This document shows positions 39,265-49,217 of a DNA stretch of 64,000 bases, piece after piece; position 1 is the first letter of the stretch; the number at the start of each line of letters is the position of its first letter. Position numbers and translations under genes: made by a program. The stretch is from Pontiellaceae bacterium (GTDB lineage: Bacteria; Verrucomicrobiota; Kiritimatiellia; Kiritimatiellales; Pontiellaceae). The notes under the pieces are model-generated. The model was not told the origin of the DNA. It did not search any database and saw only the letters and a list, made by a program, of their open reading frames with translations. The stretch spans positions 1-64,000 of the forward strand of contig JAFGVP010000006.1 in the NCBI GenBank assembly GCA_016937945.1, written 5' to 3'.

Positions 39265-41193
39265 ATGGTTAAGCTCATCTATTCTCTTGCCTTCAAGATC
39301 GGTCTGGGAATCTTCCTGATCACGGCGATCCTGCTTTCCGGCCTCGAGGCGTTTTATGCCTATTATTACAGCAAACAGGTCGATGACGGTCTCTACCTTA
39401 AGGCACAGATTCCCGGCCGCCTCATGCTGCGGCAGGATATCCCCTATGCAATTGTGCGCGATCCGGATGCGCTTGAACGGCTGGTGGGTGAAAAGGTGGA
39501 AGTCGCCGCGGTCAGTCAGCCGGATCAAACCATCTATTATTGCAGTCATGACGAGCTGGAAGGGGCGGATGTCAGTACTGTATTCGGAAAAATGTTTTCC
39601 AACCGGGCCGTCGTGCTTGAATCGGGGACGAGTATTGTGCGGCTGAAGGAGGGCGGTAAAAACTATCTGCTGGTCACATCGCCCCTCTATCACGAGGAGC
39701 AATGGCTGGGCAACTTTCATATGAAGATGGCAACCGGGAATGCGGAGGTTCTCAAGCGGGGGCACATGCTCGGATTCTTCATCGGATTCATGGTTAGCAT
39801 TTTCCTGATCACCGTCGTGGGCGCCCTGCTGGTGCATGTGCTGACAACGCCGCGCCTGAACGATATGCTCGATTGCTTGAACGGGGTTCGGCAGGGTGAC
39901 CTGAGCGGCCGCGTCCGGCGGAACATCTCGCGCGACGAGCTGGGGCAACTGGCCCGCGGTGTGAATGGCATGATTGAGGACCTCTCGCGCCGTCGCCTTC
40001 ATCAGGATCGTCTCTCCATGCAGCTGAAGGCGGCAAAGGACGATGCGGAAAAAGCCAGTCGTGCCAAGAGCGAGTTTCTCGCCAACATGAGTCATGAAAT
40101 CCGTACTCCGATGAACGGGGTGCTGGGAATGACCCAGCTGATGACAGATACCCAGCTGACCGGCGAGCAGCGCGAATATGTGGAGACGATTTCTGCTTCG
40201 GCCGAAAATCTTCTGAAAATCATCAATAATATCCTCGATCTCTCTCGGATCGAGATGGGGAAATTCCAGCTGAATATTGATACCGTGGATTTGGTGAAGA
40301 TGCTTAACGAGCTGGAAACCTTCTTCTCGCCAGGTGTTCGGAAAAAGGGGCTGGAGCTGAAGGTTGACTGTCCGGATAACCTGCCCCGCGTGCGTGCCGA
40401 TGAGGGCAGCCTGCGGCAGATCCTGATTAATCTGATGGCGAATGCCGTCAAGTTTACACAGAGGGGGCACGTTGAGGTCGGGGTGCGCTGCGTGGGGATG
40501 ACGGGCAACGAATGCACGCTATGCTTCCGCGTCTCGGATACCGGCATCGGGATCACCAAAGAGGCGCAGGAGATTATTTTTCAGGAATTCACGCAGGCGG
40601 ACGGATCGCATACGCGGCAATACGGCGGCACCGGACTCGGGCTGGCAATCTCCAAAAAGATGGTTGAAACCATGGGCGGACGCCTCTATGTCACCAGCGA
40701 GCCGGACAAGGGGGCTGAATTTGCATTTAATATTACGGTGAACATGGAGGATGGTTCGGCCGATGAAATTCATCGCCGCCAGAAGTCTGAGTTGCAGAAG
40801 AGCAGATTTGATCTTGCTGTGCTTCTGGTGGAGGATAACAAACTGAACCAGCAGGTGATTTCCAAGATGCTGATCAAGCTCGGTTGTCGCGTGGATATCG
40901 CGGATAATGGCCGCGATGCGCTTAACCTCCTGCGGCTGACCCATCCTCCGGAAGATCGTCCCCGTTATGACCTGATTCTCATGGATGTCCAGATGCCGAT
41001 CATGGATGGGCTGAAAGCCACCGCCATGATCCGGGCCCAGGAGGGGGCGGACTCTCATATTCCGGTGATCGCCATCACGGCCCACGCCATGAAAGGTGAT
41101 CGTGAAAAATTTCTCGAAGAGGGTATGGATGGCTACATTTCAAAGCCCGTTCGGCGCGAGGACCTTTGCGCGACCCTTCAGGAATACAGCTGA
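39265..41193 (+). CDS. Membrane hybrid sensor histidine kinase - response regulator
   Basis: A 642-residue protein. TM1 (about 9-30) and TM2 (about 170-192) flank a periplasmic sensor domain of about 140 residues. A HAMP domain follows ([23 protein letters not shown]), then HisKA with His277 in [11 protein letters not shown], HATPase_c with [10 protein letters not shown] and [13 protein letters not shown], and a C-terminal receiver domain with Asp574 in [13 protein letters not shown] and a Lys in YISKP. The HxRT box and receiver Asp are intact. It is 17 bp after the solute-binding lipoprotein and is probably its signalling partner. No output regulator is adjacent. Confidence 0.93.
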   Translation: MVKLIYSLAFKIGLGIFLITAILLSGLEAFYAYYYSKQVDDGLYLKAQIPGRLMLRQDIPYAIVRDPDALERLVGEKVEVAAVSQPDQTIYYCSHDELEGADVSTVFGKMFSNRAVVLESGTSIVRLKEGGKNYLLVTSPLYHEEQWLGNFHMKMATGNAEVLKRGHMLGFFIGFMVSIFLITVVGALLVHVLTTPRLNDMLDCLNGVRQGDLSGRVRRNISRDELGQLARGVNGMIEDLSRRRLHQDRLSMQLKAAKDDAEKASRAKSEFLANMSHEIRTPMNGVLGMTQLMTDTQLTGEQREYVETISASAENLLKIINNILDLSRIEMGKFQLNIDTVDLVKMLNELETFFSPGVRKKGLELKVDCPDNLPRVRADEGSLRQILINLMANAVKFTQRGHVEVGVRCVGMTGNECTLCFRVSDTGIGITKEAQEIIFQEFTQADGSHTRQYGGTGLGLAISKKMVETMGGRLYVTSEPDKGAEFAFNITVNMEDGSADEIHRRQKSELQKSRFDLAVLLVEDNKLNQQVISKMLIKLGCRVDIADNGRDALNLLRLTHPPEDRPRYDLILMDVQMPIMDGLKATAMIRAQEGADSHIPVIAITAHAMKGDREKFLEEGMDGYISKPVRREDLCATLQEYS

Positions 41194-41341
41194 ATTCCGG
41201 CCTGCTCTGCCATTCCCTTAGATTTGCCGGCTCTTTAAATCGTCTGTTCTGAAATAAATCATATTTATTGTGAAAGAAATATTTGGACCCATCCGTTGGT
41301 TGCAGGATATATCTTCATTAAACCCAAGGAAGGATGCTCAG

Positions 41342-41590
41342 ATGCACGGTAACGGAAAAGTCCCAATGTTCAAAATGCGCCCTCATACCGGAACTCTGGT
41401 GGGGGCTATTGTTGTTTTGGTACTGGGACTGACCTTCTTTCTGGAAGGGCGCAGCGATCCGGGCGATATTCCGGGGCAGCGCCGGGCGGATCTGATCCTT
41501 GTCATTTCCATTGTGATTTCGGGGCTGCTGTTTATCGTGGCCACGGCCCGGATGTGGTTTAAGCACCTGTGGCATGACCGCTATAAATAA
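41342..41590 (+). CDS. Small two-TM membrane protein of unknown function
   Basis: An 82-residue protein with two hydrophobic helices (about 15-34 and 47-69) joined by a charged loop (EGRSDPGDIPGQRRADL). SD AAGGA precedes the ATG at 41342; the frame is open upstream to 41270. No family is recognised. Confidence 0.6.
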   Translation: MHGNGKVPMFKMRPHTGTLVGAIVVLVLGLTFFLEGRSDPGDIPGQRRADLILVISIVISGLLFIVATARMWFKHLWHDRYK

Positions 41591-41675
41591 GGGGCTTTGA
41601 AATCCGGTTTCCGCTCTCCTGAGCACAGACTGAAAAAAAGCTCGAAACATTTGACCTGACTGCTAACGTGTTACT

Positions 41676-42263
41676 GTGAATCCGATAAACCATTTTGAGC
41701 AGAACCGTCCTATTCACCTTGCATTGCGGGATGTCTATTTTGAAAAGGCCGTCGAGCTGGTTGCCGCCAGCGAACAGCTGGCCGGCGCTGAACTGCTGGT
41801 GAAGGACTTTGAAGAGATGCTGTTCATGCTCCGCACCGCCCGGAAGCATGCCCGTTTCGCAATTCGACATACGGGAAAAAACGGGCACGACGAACAGTTC
41901 AGCCTGTTTATCAATCTGCTGGCCGGAAACGTGAAGGCGGTTCTCTCCATGATCAACCTCAAAGGCATGGTTGAAAGTTCCCATGGGTCGTCATTCAGTT
42001 TTCTCGGGGTCAATCAGGCGTCCGCCGGTCTTCAGGCCGAAGAATATCAGCGCCGGGCGATGGATATTGTCCGTTCCATCCAAAACACGGTTCGGCTGGC
42101 CCGGGAGCCCTTCGAAAAGCTCAAGCAGGAAAACCGTAGCTGTTTTGACGACGAGGAGTCTGCCCGGTATAAAAAAGCGCGCGAGCATTATGAAAGCCTG
42201 CTGATGCAAAAGCAGCGGCCGCCCCGGGTTCCGGCCCTGATGCGCCGATTCCTTCGTTTCTGA
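41676..42263 (+). CDS. Hypothetical protein
   Basis: A 195-residue protein with a GTG start and no clear SD. It is predicted mostly helical with no TM segment: an N-terminal helical bundle-like region (KAVELVAASEQLAGAELLVKDFEEMLFML) and a C-terminal charged region (RAREHYESLLMQKQRPPRVPAL-like). I do not recognise the family. It ends 5 bp from mutL on the other strand. Confidence 0.55.
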   Translation: MNPINHFEQNRPIHLALRDVYFEKAVELVAASEQLAGAELLVKDFEEMLFMLRTARKHARFAIRHTGKNGHDEQFSLFINLLAGNVKAVLSMINLKGMVESSHGSSFSFLGVNQASAGLQAEEYQRRAMDIVRSIQNTVRLAREPFEKLKQENRSCFDDEESARYKKAREHYESLLMQKQRPPRVPALMRRFLRF

Positions 42264-42267
42264 ACCG

Positions 42268-44091
42268 TCAGTTCCGGCTGAACTTTCGGTCGAGCTCCGT
42301 GAAGCTGGTATAAATCAGTGTCGGTCTTCCCCGTGGAGAGGTATAGGGCATCTCCGTCGTCGCCAGATCTGCCACCAGACGTTCAATTTCCCGATCCGAA
42401 AGCCGTTCCTTCACCCGCACCGCCGTCTGGCAGGCCGCTTGGGCAACCACATCCTGCAGCAGTTCACGGGTTCCGCGCTGCCTGCCCGCCTTATCCAGCG
42501 CCCGCGCCATTTCGATCAGGAGCGATTCCGCCGGACCCTCCTGAACGTAGATCGGCAGCGCATCGACAATAAAGCTGTCACCGCCGAATTCCGAAACCCC
42601 GAATCCAAGCTCCTGCAACAGATCGAGATGACGCCGGACCACCATCGCATCCGCCGGCAGCAGCTCGATGGTCTCCGGAGCCAGCAGGCCCTGTTTCTGG
42701 ACCTGATGCTCGTGGACCGCCCGGATGAAACGCTCAAACAGCACCCGCTCGTGGGCTGCCCGGGGCTCCATCAGGACATAGCCGTCCTCTGTTTCGAGCA
42801 CGACATAATTCCCTCCAATCTGGCCGACAATACGGCACCAGCCCCACGGACTTTTTACCGAGTCGGTTTCCGGTTTTTCAGCCTTCGGTTCCGGCGCGGG
42901 TTCCACGGTAACGGATATTTTTGCAACCGGTGCCGGAGCCGGCGTCTTTTTCGGGGATGCTGCGGAATGAATTATTTCCGGACGAACAAGCAGTTCCTCC
43001 ATCTGTCGTTGTGTCTCGATCACCGGGCGAACCGGGCGGGGCGGTGGCAGAACAACCCGCTCCTCCTCCGGTATTTCCGGTTCCGGCGCATCAAAACGTG
43101 GGTTCAACGCGTTCTGAAGCGCAGCGGCAATGGCGTCGCGCAGGGCGTTTGGCTGATGAAAGCGGACCTCTTTCTTGGTCGGGTGTACATTCACATCCAC
43201 CAGCGCAGGTTCCATTTCAATGAAGAGGAAAACCGCCGGATAACGCCCTTTGGCAATCAGGGCGTGATAGGCCTCGTTCAGCGCGTGATAAACCACCGGC
43301 GCCGCCGCGGGGCGGTTGTTGACAAAAATATACTGATCCTGCCGGTCCTTGCGGCCGGTCTGCGGCAGGCCGGCATAACCGTGAATGGTATAGTCGCCGA
43401 CAGTATGCCTGACCGGAAGCAGCTGCTTGAAGAAGGCGGGGCTGTAAAGTTCGCCGATCCGGTCCTCCATGGTGCCGGACATCGGTAGCTGATAAACCAT
43501 CCGCTCATCCACTTTCAGGCTCATGCCGACGTCAGGATGGGCGAGGGCATGCACCAGAAAAAGCTGGCGAATGTGCGCCAGCTCGGTTTGTTCGGCGCGC
43601 AGGAATTTACGGCGGGCCGGCACATTGAAGAAAAGGTTGCGGATCTCGATCCGGGTTCCGACCGGGCAGCCGATATCATCAACGCTCAGCAGTTTTCCTC
43701 CGGCGATCTGGATCTCGGTGCCGGAGAGCTCTTCTTCGGGGCGGGAGATCAGCGAAAAGCGGGAGACGGAAGAGATGGCGGCCAGCGCTTCGCCGCGGAA
43801 CCCCAGTGTATGAATGTTTTCGATATCGGCTTCGGAGCGGATTTTACTGGTGGCATGCCGCTCAATGCTGAGCAGGGCCTGGTCGCGATTCATGCCGCAA
43901 CCGTTATCGGTAACCGCCATCAGCTGGCGTCCGCCTTGAATCACTTCGATATCCACCTGCGTTGCACCGGCATCCAGAGCATTTTCAAAGAGCTCCTTGA
44001 TGGCGGAGGCGGGGCGTTCGACAACCTCGCCGGCGGCAATCTTGTTGATTACCTGATCGGGGAGCAGCTGGATGACGGGTTTACTGGACAT
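42268..44091 (-). CDS. mutL: DNA mismatch repair protein MutL
   Basis: A 607-residue protein. The GHKL ATPase half is standard: INKIAAGEVVERPASAIKEL, VTDNGCGM, TLGFRGEAL and the transducer motif VDVNVHPTKKEVRF. A Pro-rich linker (about 345-420) joins the dimerisation domain. There the endonuclease metal motif, normally DQHAxxE, reads EPRAAHER, and the later conserved CPHGRP is SPRGRP. This resembles MutL proteins without nuclease activity, although mutH is not in view. ATG 44091 matches the family N-terminus. Confidence 0.95.
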   Translation of the reverse strand: MSSKPVIQLLPDQVINKIAAGEVVERPASAIKELFENALDAGATQVDIEVIQGGRQLMAVTDNGCGMNRDQALLSIERHATSKIRSEADIENIHTLGFRGEALAAISSVSRFSLISRPEEELSGTEIQIAGGKLLSVDDIGCPVGTRIEIRNLFFNVPARRKFLRAEQTELAHIRQLFLVHALAHPDVGMSLKVDERMVYQLPMSGTMEDRIGELYSPAFFKQLLPVRHTVGDYTIHGYAGLPQTGRKDRQDQYIFVNNRPAAAPVVYHALNEAYHALIAKGRYPAVFLFIEMEPALVDVNVHPTKKEVRFHQPNALRDAIAAALQNALNPRFDAPEPEIPEEERVVLPPPRPVRPVIETQRQMEELLVRPEIIHSAASPKKTPAPAPVAKISVTVEPAPEPKAEKPETDSVKSPWGWCRIVGQIGGNYVVLETEDGYVLMEPRAAHERVLFERFIRAVHEHQVQKQGLLAPETIELLPADAMVVRRHLDLLQELGFGVSEFGGDSFIVDALPIYVQEGPAESLLIEMARALDKAGRQRGTRELLQDVVAQAACQTAVRVKERLSDREIERLVADLATTEMPYTSPRGRPTLIYTSFTELDRKFSRN

Positions 44092-44159
44092 GCGGCGCAA
44101 TGTAGCAGAATCCACTACGCCATGCCGACCGAAGAATGTCGTTTATCTGCTGCCGCCGC

Positions 44160-44762
44160 TTAGAAGGAGTCGGTAATGATCACTTCGTCCAGCGGCAGCT
44201 TGTCCTTGCCTTCATCGGCTTCACCGATCGCTTTGCCGATCGCAACAAAAAGGCAGATGGCGTGATCGTCCGGCAGGTTGATCAGGTCGGAAACGGCATC
44301 AAAGTCAAATCCGTCCATGGGGCAGGAGTCGTAGCCCATGGATTTTGCGGCGAGCATCAGAGTCTGGGCGGCAATTCCGCAGGAGCGCATGGCTTCGTCA
44401 CGCTGGACCTGATCGAGGCCGTTGTAGTAATCACGCATGGCCGGTACAATAAATTCCCGGACCGGCTCCGGCGCGGAACGCCAGTAGCGGATCGGCTCCT
44501 TTTCCCACGCCTTCAGGTCGGCGCAGAGAATAATCAGCAGGGAGGCTTCGGTCACCTGCGCCTGATCCCACGAGGCCGCCCGGATCTTTTCACGCAGCGT
44601 TTTGTCCTGAACCACGACAAAGCGCCAGTTCTGGATGTTAAATGCCGTCGGCGACTGCACCGCCAGGGAGAGCAGTTTATCGATCTCTTTCTTGTTCATT
44701 TTATGGTCGGCATCAAAATGCCGGACCGCCCGGCGGGCCTGGATCGCTGCAGCAACATTCAT
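44160..44762 (-). CDS. Nitroreductase-family flavoprotein
   Basis: A 200-residue FMN-dependent NAD(P)H oxidoreductase. FMN-binding Arg residues lie in IQARRAVRHFD, then SPTAFNIQNWRFVVV, and the C-terminal GYDSCPMDGFD. SD AAGGAG is upstream of the ATG. Likely reduces nitroaromatics, quinones or dihydropteridines; substrate unknown. Confidence 0.92.
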   Translation of the reverse strand: MNVAAAIQARRAVRHFDADHKMNKKEIDKLLSLAVQSPTAFNIQNWRFVVVQDKTLREKIRAASWDQAQVTEASLLIILCADLKAWEKEPIRYWRSAPEPVREFIVPAMRDYYNGLDQVQRDEAMRSCGIAAQTLMLAAKSMGYDSCPMDGFDFDAVSDLINLPDDHAICLFVAIGKAIGEADEGKDKLPLDEVIITDSF

Positions 44763-44835
44763 GATCGATCTACTCCTTTGAAAATCAACGCGTGCAGGAT
44801 AGGTAAGAAGCGCTTGGAAGGAAAGGGTTTAGTTA

Positions 44836-44869
44836 CAAAACCGGACGGAGGCTGCGGCTTCCGTCCGGT
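44836..44869 (-). terminator. Intrinsic terminator of the DUF4139 operon
   Basis: ACCGGACGGA (44840-44849) and TCCGTCCGGT (44860-44869) form a perfect 10-bp stem. On the - strand it is followed by TTTT, 28 bp after the last DUF4139 gene. Confidence 0.85.
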
Positions 44870-44896
44870 CGGGTTGCAATGGCTGTATTGCGGCGT

Positions 44897-46018
44897 TTAC
44901 GGACGAATATTACGCCGGTGATAATGCATGCTGAATTCCTGTTTGCTGTTGGCCGCCAGCTCGATTTCAAACTTCAGGGTTGAGGCGTCGTCGAGTGTAT
45001 ATTCCATATTGCATGCCTCCATGTCCCACTGCCCGTCGATGTGCTGGATCAGGGTCAGTCGTGCGGGGGTATCCTTGAAGTTTTCGATGGTGGCGGTGAT
45101 CAGCTCATCCGTGTCGTGAAGCACGATTTTTCCGTCATTGTTGCGGCGGATGTTGATTTGCTTGTCGTTCATTTTTTTCTGTACCACGGTGATGTCGCGG
45201 CTGTCGCCGATATAGATTTTCATCGCTTCGCCCACCGGAACCGGCTGGGTATTATCCTCGCCCAGCACAATCGTGCCGCCGCGTCCGTCGTCCTGATAAA
45301 CCCGGGCTTTGCCGCCGTTGAGCGCAAATTCACCGAGTCCGTTTGCTTTTGTGTTTTTGATCACATAGGAGACCGGAATGCCGACATTGCCTCCGACATA
45401 CTCCGGATCCCACGGCAGGGCGGCGGCGTCAAAGGTCCATACCTTCTCGACGGCGATTTCGCCCGGCGAGAGAAAGAGCAACTGCTTGGTTTCCTCGTGC
45501 TGGATGCCGCGCTCGAAGGCTTCGCCGTAGTCGAGCAGGACGCGGGCGTTTTCGAAATCTTCGCCCGAAAAGTTGCGCAGTACCAGATGGCTCTTGAAAT
45601 CGACCTGTGTTTCATTCTTGTCGGCTACCAGTTTATAAGTCACGAGCCGGTCAATGTTGTACAGCAGGTAGGAAATCCGAACGGTTTCCTGCACGGCTTC
45701 CGCACTGCTGATTTCCCACACCAGCGCCTGTTCATTCGGCGGATAGCTGACGTTGAGCAGAGTGACGGAATCCGGGTGATCGATCACCTGCAGCCGGATG
45801 GAGTCGGCATCAATGCTCACGCCGTTCCACGAAAAGTCCACCTGGTTGAGGCCTTGCTGCAGGGTGAGTACGCGCTCCTCCTCAATCAGTGTGACCGTGG
45901 GATTGTCGAGCCGGATGTCGGTGTCGGCGCGTTCCGGCAAGGCGACCATTTTGATGCGGGCCGTTGCCGATGTGGCCGTGAGTGCTGCGATAGCCAGTAT
46001 GACGGTTAAATATTTCAT
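44897..46018 (-). CDS. Secreted DUF4139-like protein, short form
   Basis: A 373-residue protein with a signal peptide (MKYLTVILAIAALTATSATA). It follows the DUF4139 pattern: an N-terminal beta domain (TVTLIEEERVLTLQQGLNQVDFSWNGVSIDADS) then SGEDFENARVLLDYGEA and a late beta-sandwich with VPVGEAMKIYIGDSRDITV. It is colinear with the next two genes upstream but lacks the long Tyr-rich central insert. Fourth gene of the sigma-factor operon. The role is unknown; an extracytoplasmic location is likely. Confidence 0.75.
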   Translation of the reverse strand: MKYLTVILAIAALTATSATARIKMVALPERADTDIRLDNPTVTLIEEERVLTLQQGLNQVDFSWNGVSIDADSIRLQVIDHPDSVTLLNVSYPPNEQALVWEISSAEAVQETVRISYLLYNIDRLVTYKLVADKNETQVDFKSHLVLRNFSGEDFENARVLLDYGEAFERGIQHEETKQLLFLSPGEIAVEKVWTFDAAALPWDPEYVGGNVGIPVSYVIKNTKANGLGEFALNGGKARVYQDDGRGGTIVLGEDNTQPVPVGEAMKIYIGDSRDITVVQKKMNDKQINIRRNNDGKIVLHDTDELITATIENFKDTPARLTLIQHIDGQWDMEACNMEYTLDDASTLKFEIELAANSKQEFSMHYHRRNIRP

Positions 46019-46036
46019 GATATTCTCCGGTTAAAA

Positions 46037-47377
46037 TTAAAAGCGGTTTTCGCCAAGGCGGGTGGTGAGGGTGTAGGTGAAGGTCTTTACCGACTCCGCC
46101 GGCAGTTCGAGGGTAAACTTGACGGTGTCCGAGTCGTCTTTTTCGAAGGTTCCGAAATCGCCGGCCTTTTCGAGCGTCCAGTAGGGGGTATGGAAGTTCC
46201 GCTTAATTTCGACCTTTACCGGGACATTGCGCGTATTGCGCACTTCGATCCGGAAGTCGTAGGTCGTATCCCAGCCACTGACATTTCCCTCATTATTGAA
46301 GCGGAAATTGCCGGTCGCAACCTTCATCAGTTTCGGCTCAACGATCACATCCTGAACTCCGCCCAGATCGAGTTCCACCTTTTCGCCGACGGGAATATAT
46401 TTAAAATTCGACTGTCCTTCGTAGGCCAGATGTTCGTTTTCGCCCGTACTGCGATAAACCTTCATTGCACCGCCGGGAATCGGGGTTTCGCCCAGGGCAT
46501 GATCGGTATCATTCGTGAAACTCAGAAAACGGCGCGTCTGCATACCATAGCGATCTTCTTCGTATTTATAGAGGTTTTTCACCGGGATTTCCGAAACGTC
46601 AAAACTCGGCAGGCGCTTGGACCACGTGTTCGGAATCGTTTCCGTTCCCTCGATCGTATAAAGAAAATATTCGCTCAGGCCCTCCTTGACGATTTCTTTG
46701 GGAGCTTCGTCCAGAGCGATGCTTTTCACAATGCGGGAACTGGGTTTGCTGAGTTTCATTTTAGGGCGCTCAATAGCACCACTATCGTAACTATAATAAT
46801 CGAGTGTAATCTCCCCCGGTCTTCCATACGGCGGTTGCTGTTGGGCGAGCTGGGCAATCTGGTCGATCAGGTGCACCTGTCCGACAATCAGCCGGACCTG
46901 AGCATTTTCATAATCCTCGCCGCTGTTGTTGGTGACGCGTACATAGCCCTGCAGGCGCAGGCTGGTTTCGTCCGGCGACAGCGTTCCCATGTAGAATGCC
47001 CGCCACGACAGGCCGCTGGTGAGGTAGCTGATCTCCACCGGCGACTTCCCGCTGATCCGGCTGTTCACGTTCCAGAGCCCGAGGTTGTTGACGCGCGGCG
47101 GATAAACCAGGTCCTGAATATCGATCCGGTCCGCGTTGGCCTTGGGAATCATCTCCAGGCTGGTCGGATCAATCAGCGTGTTTTCCCATGAAAACTGCAG
47201 TTTATTATCCCCTTCCTTCAGGGTCAGGTCGCGCTGCTCGCGCACCAGGGTCATATCGGCCGAGTTATAGATGGTCAGCTGGACGGTATCACGCGTCGGG
47301 ATCGTGACCAGATCCACCTTGGCCTGTGCCGCGCCGCACAGCGCCGCTGTTACGAGGATGGTTGCTGTTCGTTTCAT
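46037..47377 (-). CDS. Secreted DUF4139 protein
   Basis: A 446-residue protein. ATG 47377 is preceded by SD GAGGTG and gives a clear signal peptide (MKRTATILVTAALCGAAQA). The DUF4139 region covers nearly the whole mature protein: VQLTIYNSADMTLVREQRDLTL, LTSGLSWRAFYMGTLS, NNSGEDYENAQVRLIVG, LYTIEGTETIPNTWSKRLPSF and FRIEVRNTRNVPVKVEI. It closely parallels the extracytoplasmic half of the anti-sigma protein encoded just upstream, overlapping that gene (its ATG lies before the anti-sigma stop region, with the ends about 8 bp apart). Function unknown. Confidence 0.8.
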   Translation of the reverse strand: MKRTATILVTAALCGAAQAKVDLVTIPTRDTVQLTIYNSADMTLVREQRDLTLKEGDNKLQFSWENTLIDPTSLEMIPKANADRIDIQDLVYPPRVNNLGLWNVNSRISGKSPVEISYLTSGLSWRAFYMGTLSPDETSLRLQGYVRVTNNSGEDYENAQVRLIVGQVHLIDQIAQLAQQQPPYGRPGEITLDYYSYDSGAIERPKMKLSKPSSRIVKSIALDEAPKEIVKEGLSEYFLYTIEGTETIPNTWSKRLPSFDVSEIPVKNLYKYEEDRYGMQTRRFLSFTNDTDHALGETPIPGGAMKVYRSTGENEHLAYEGQSNFKYIPVGEKVELDLGGVQDVIVEPKLMKVATGNFRFNNEGNVSGWDTTYDFRIEVRNTRNVPVKVEIKRNFHTPYWTLEKAGDFGTFEKDDSDTVKFTLELPAESVKTFTYTLTTRLGENRF

Positions 47378-47384
47378 ATTCACC

Positions 47385-49217
47385 TCATTTTCGTGTTCCA
47401 TGACGAACGGTCAGTTCGTAGTTGATTCTCTTCTTGCTCCACGGTTCGAGCCGGACGGTAAAGCGAATGTGTCCGGCATCATATTTTTCAAACGGATCAT
47501 CCGTGCGGAGATTCCAGTCGTTTGATCCGGTGGCGCGCGTGATCTCCACTTCAACCGGCAGATCACGCGTGTTATTGATCTCAATGGTCCAGTTGGTAGT
47601 TTCATCCCAGCCGGAGATCTCGCCATCGGAATTAAACTGATAGGTATCCGTGCGGGTGCGCATCAGTCTGGGTTCCACAACGACCTGCTGCGCCGGACCG
47701 AGCTCCAGCTCCACCTCCTCGCCGACCGGGATATATTTAATACCGGTGGCGCCGATGTAGCTCAGGTCGTATACGGAGTTTCCAGCTCTTTCTACATTGC
47801 GAAACATCCGAACAAAGCCGTTTGGTAACGGCGTTTCGCCGAGCTTGCAGGTTTCGGTGTTGGCGAAGGAGAGGAATCGGATTGCGTTGGGGCCCCATCG
47901 CTCTTCGTCAAATTTATAGAGATTAGTTACGCCGATTTCCTGCACATCGAACGATGGCAGTCGCTTACCCCAACCGTCCGGGATCGTTTCGTGCCCTTCG
48001 ATCGTGTAGAGCTGGTATTCGCTCAGCGCCTGTTTGATGATTTCCCTCTTAAAGAACGCGGATTTATCCACGACCTGACCACTCCAGCTATAGGAAGAGA
48101 TAAACGATACGGATCCTTCCAGATCCATAATCTCTGGTACGCCTCCCATCGAAGCAAGGGCTCCAGACGTGGGCTGGATCCCGTCTGGGGCGCCGTATGG
48201 ATATTGCCGTTGTGCCAACGCAACGATCTTTTCTTCCAGATTGATTTCCCCGACGACGAGGCGGGTCTGGGCGTTTTCGTAGTCTTCACCGCTGGCGTTG
48301 TCGACGCGGACAAAAGAGCGCAGTTGCATGGTTTGTTCGTCCGGCGCGAGCGTGGCTTCGTAAAAGGCTTTCCATTGAAGTCCGCAGGTAAAATAGGTCA
48401 GCTCAAATTCGGCCTCGCCGTCAAATTCGGAAAAGATGGTCCAGCGCGCGAGTTCGTTGAGGCGCGGCGGATAGACCAGCTGGGTAATCTCGATTTGGTC
48501 GGCGTGGGTCTTTGGTTCGAGCGACAGCGAGGTCGGATCGATCTGCGTATTGCTCCACATAAACTGCAGCCAGTTCCAGCCGCGCTTGAGGGTCAGTCTG
48601 CGGGTTTCGCGCACCAGCGTCAGGTCTTCGGCGTTGTAGATCGTCAGCTGCACGTCGTCGCGTCGCGGCAGTATGTTTAGCTCGATATTGCTGGCCGGAG
48701 CGAACGGCTTTTCGGCGCGCAGTTCGGCGAGGGAAGGGACGGCTCGCTGAGTTGTCCGCTCCGTCAGGGCAGGCGGGCCGCCTGCGGTACGGTCGGGTTT
48801 TGCAGGCGGGCCGCCTGCGGTACGGTCTTGTTTTGCAGGCGGGCCGCTTGCGGTACGGTCGGGTTTGGGGAGGAAGAATTTACTGTGGGCGGTTTGCGGA
48901 GGGGTCGGTGCTGGGTCTTTGACTAAGTTGATCCCGAAAACTATGGCAATACTTGCGGCTGCCGCGAGAAGGGCAACGGTGCGGAATGGAATAGTTTTTC
49001 GCGGCGGTTTTGCACGCAGTACTTCGGCAATGAGTTTTTCGGGAACTTCGGGCTGAACCTTCAGGAGATCGAGCGCGGCAAACTGTCGCCGGATTTGTTC
49101 GAGTCCGGCGCTGCATTCGGCGCAGGTTCCGAGGTGGGCCGTGATTTCTTCCGCCGGCCCGTTTTCAAGCAGGCCGAAGTGATAGTCGCGGAGCTGGTCG
49201 GTGTTATAATGCATCAC
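47385..49217 (-). CDS. Anti-sigma factor fused to an extracytoplasmic DUF4139 domain
   Basis: A 610-residue protein. The cytoplasmic N-terminus has a zinc anti-sigma motif, H-x3-C-x2-C in AHLGTCAEC. One TM helix lies at about 80-98 (TVALLAAAASIAIVFGINL). Three 11-residue repeats (PDRTAGGPPAK type) follow in the linker, encoded by DNA repeats at 48769-48860. From about residue 180 the protein is DUF4139, colinear with the next gene (LTIYNAEDLTLVRETRRLTL, SGEDYENAQTRLVVGE). It overlaps the sigma-factor gene by 4 bp. It probably holds that sigma factor inactive until the outer domain senses something in the envelope. Confidence 0.85.
   Translation of the reverse strand: MMHYNTDQLRDYHFGLLENGPAEEITAHLGTCAECSAGLEQIRRQFAALDLLKVQPEVPEKLIAEVLRAKPPRKTIPFRTVALLAAAASIAIVFGINLVKDPAPTPPQTAHSKFFLPKPDRTASGPPAKQDRTAGGPPAKPDRTAGGPPALTERTTQRAVPSLAELRAEKPFAPASNIELNILPRRDDVQLTIYNAEDLTLVRETRRLTLKRGWNWLQFMWSNTQIDPTSLSLEPKTHADQIEITQLVYPPRLNELARWTIFSEFDGEAEFELTYFTCGLQWKAFYEATLAPDEQTMQLRSFVRVDNASGEDYENAQTRLVVGEINLEEKIVALAQRQYPYGAPDGIQPTSGALASMGGVPEIMDLEGSVSFISSYSWSGQVVDKSAFFKREIIKQALSEYQLYTIEGHETIPDGWGKRLPSFDVQEIGVTNLYKFDEERWGPNAIRFLSFANTETCKLGETPLPNGFVRMFRNVERAGNSVYDLSYIGATGIKYIPVGEEVELELGPAQQVVVEPRLMRTRTDTYQFNSDGEISGWDETTNWTIEINNTRDLPVEVEITRATGSNDWNLRTDDPFEKYDAGHIRFTVRLEPWSKKRINYELTVRHGTRK
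48769..48860. repeat. Three tandem 33-bp repeats inside the anti-sigma gene
   Basis: Units start at 48769, 48802 and 48835. Each carries GCAGGCGGGCCGCCTGCGGT-ACGGTC (the third has one C-to-T change), and the period is exactly 33 bp, so the frame is kept. Each core is a palindrome resembling the intergenic element at 12077. On the coding strand they give DRTAGGPPAK-type peptides in the linker. Confidence 0.9.

Noticed and set aside
48769-48860. CRISPR-like regular repeats
   Set aside because: The 33-bp units are directly adjacent with no variable spacers, and they translate in frame within the anti-sigma gene.
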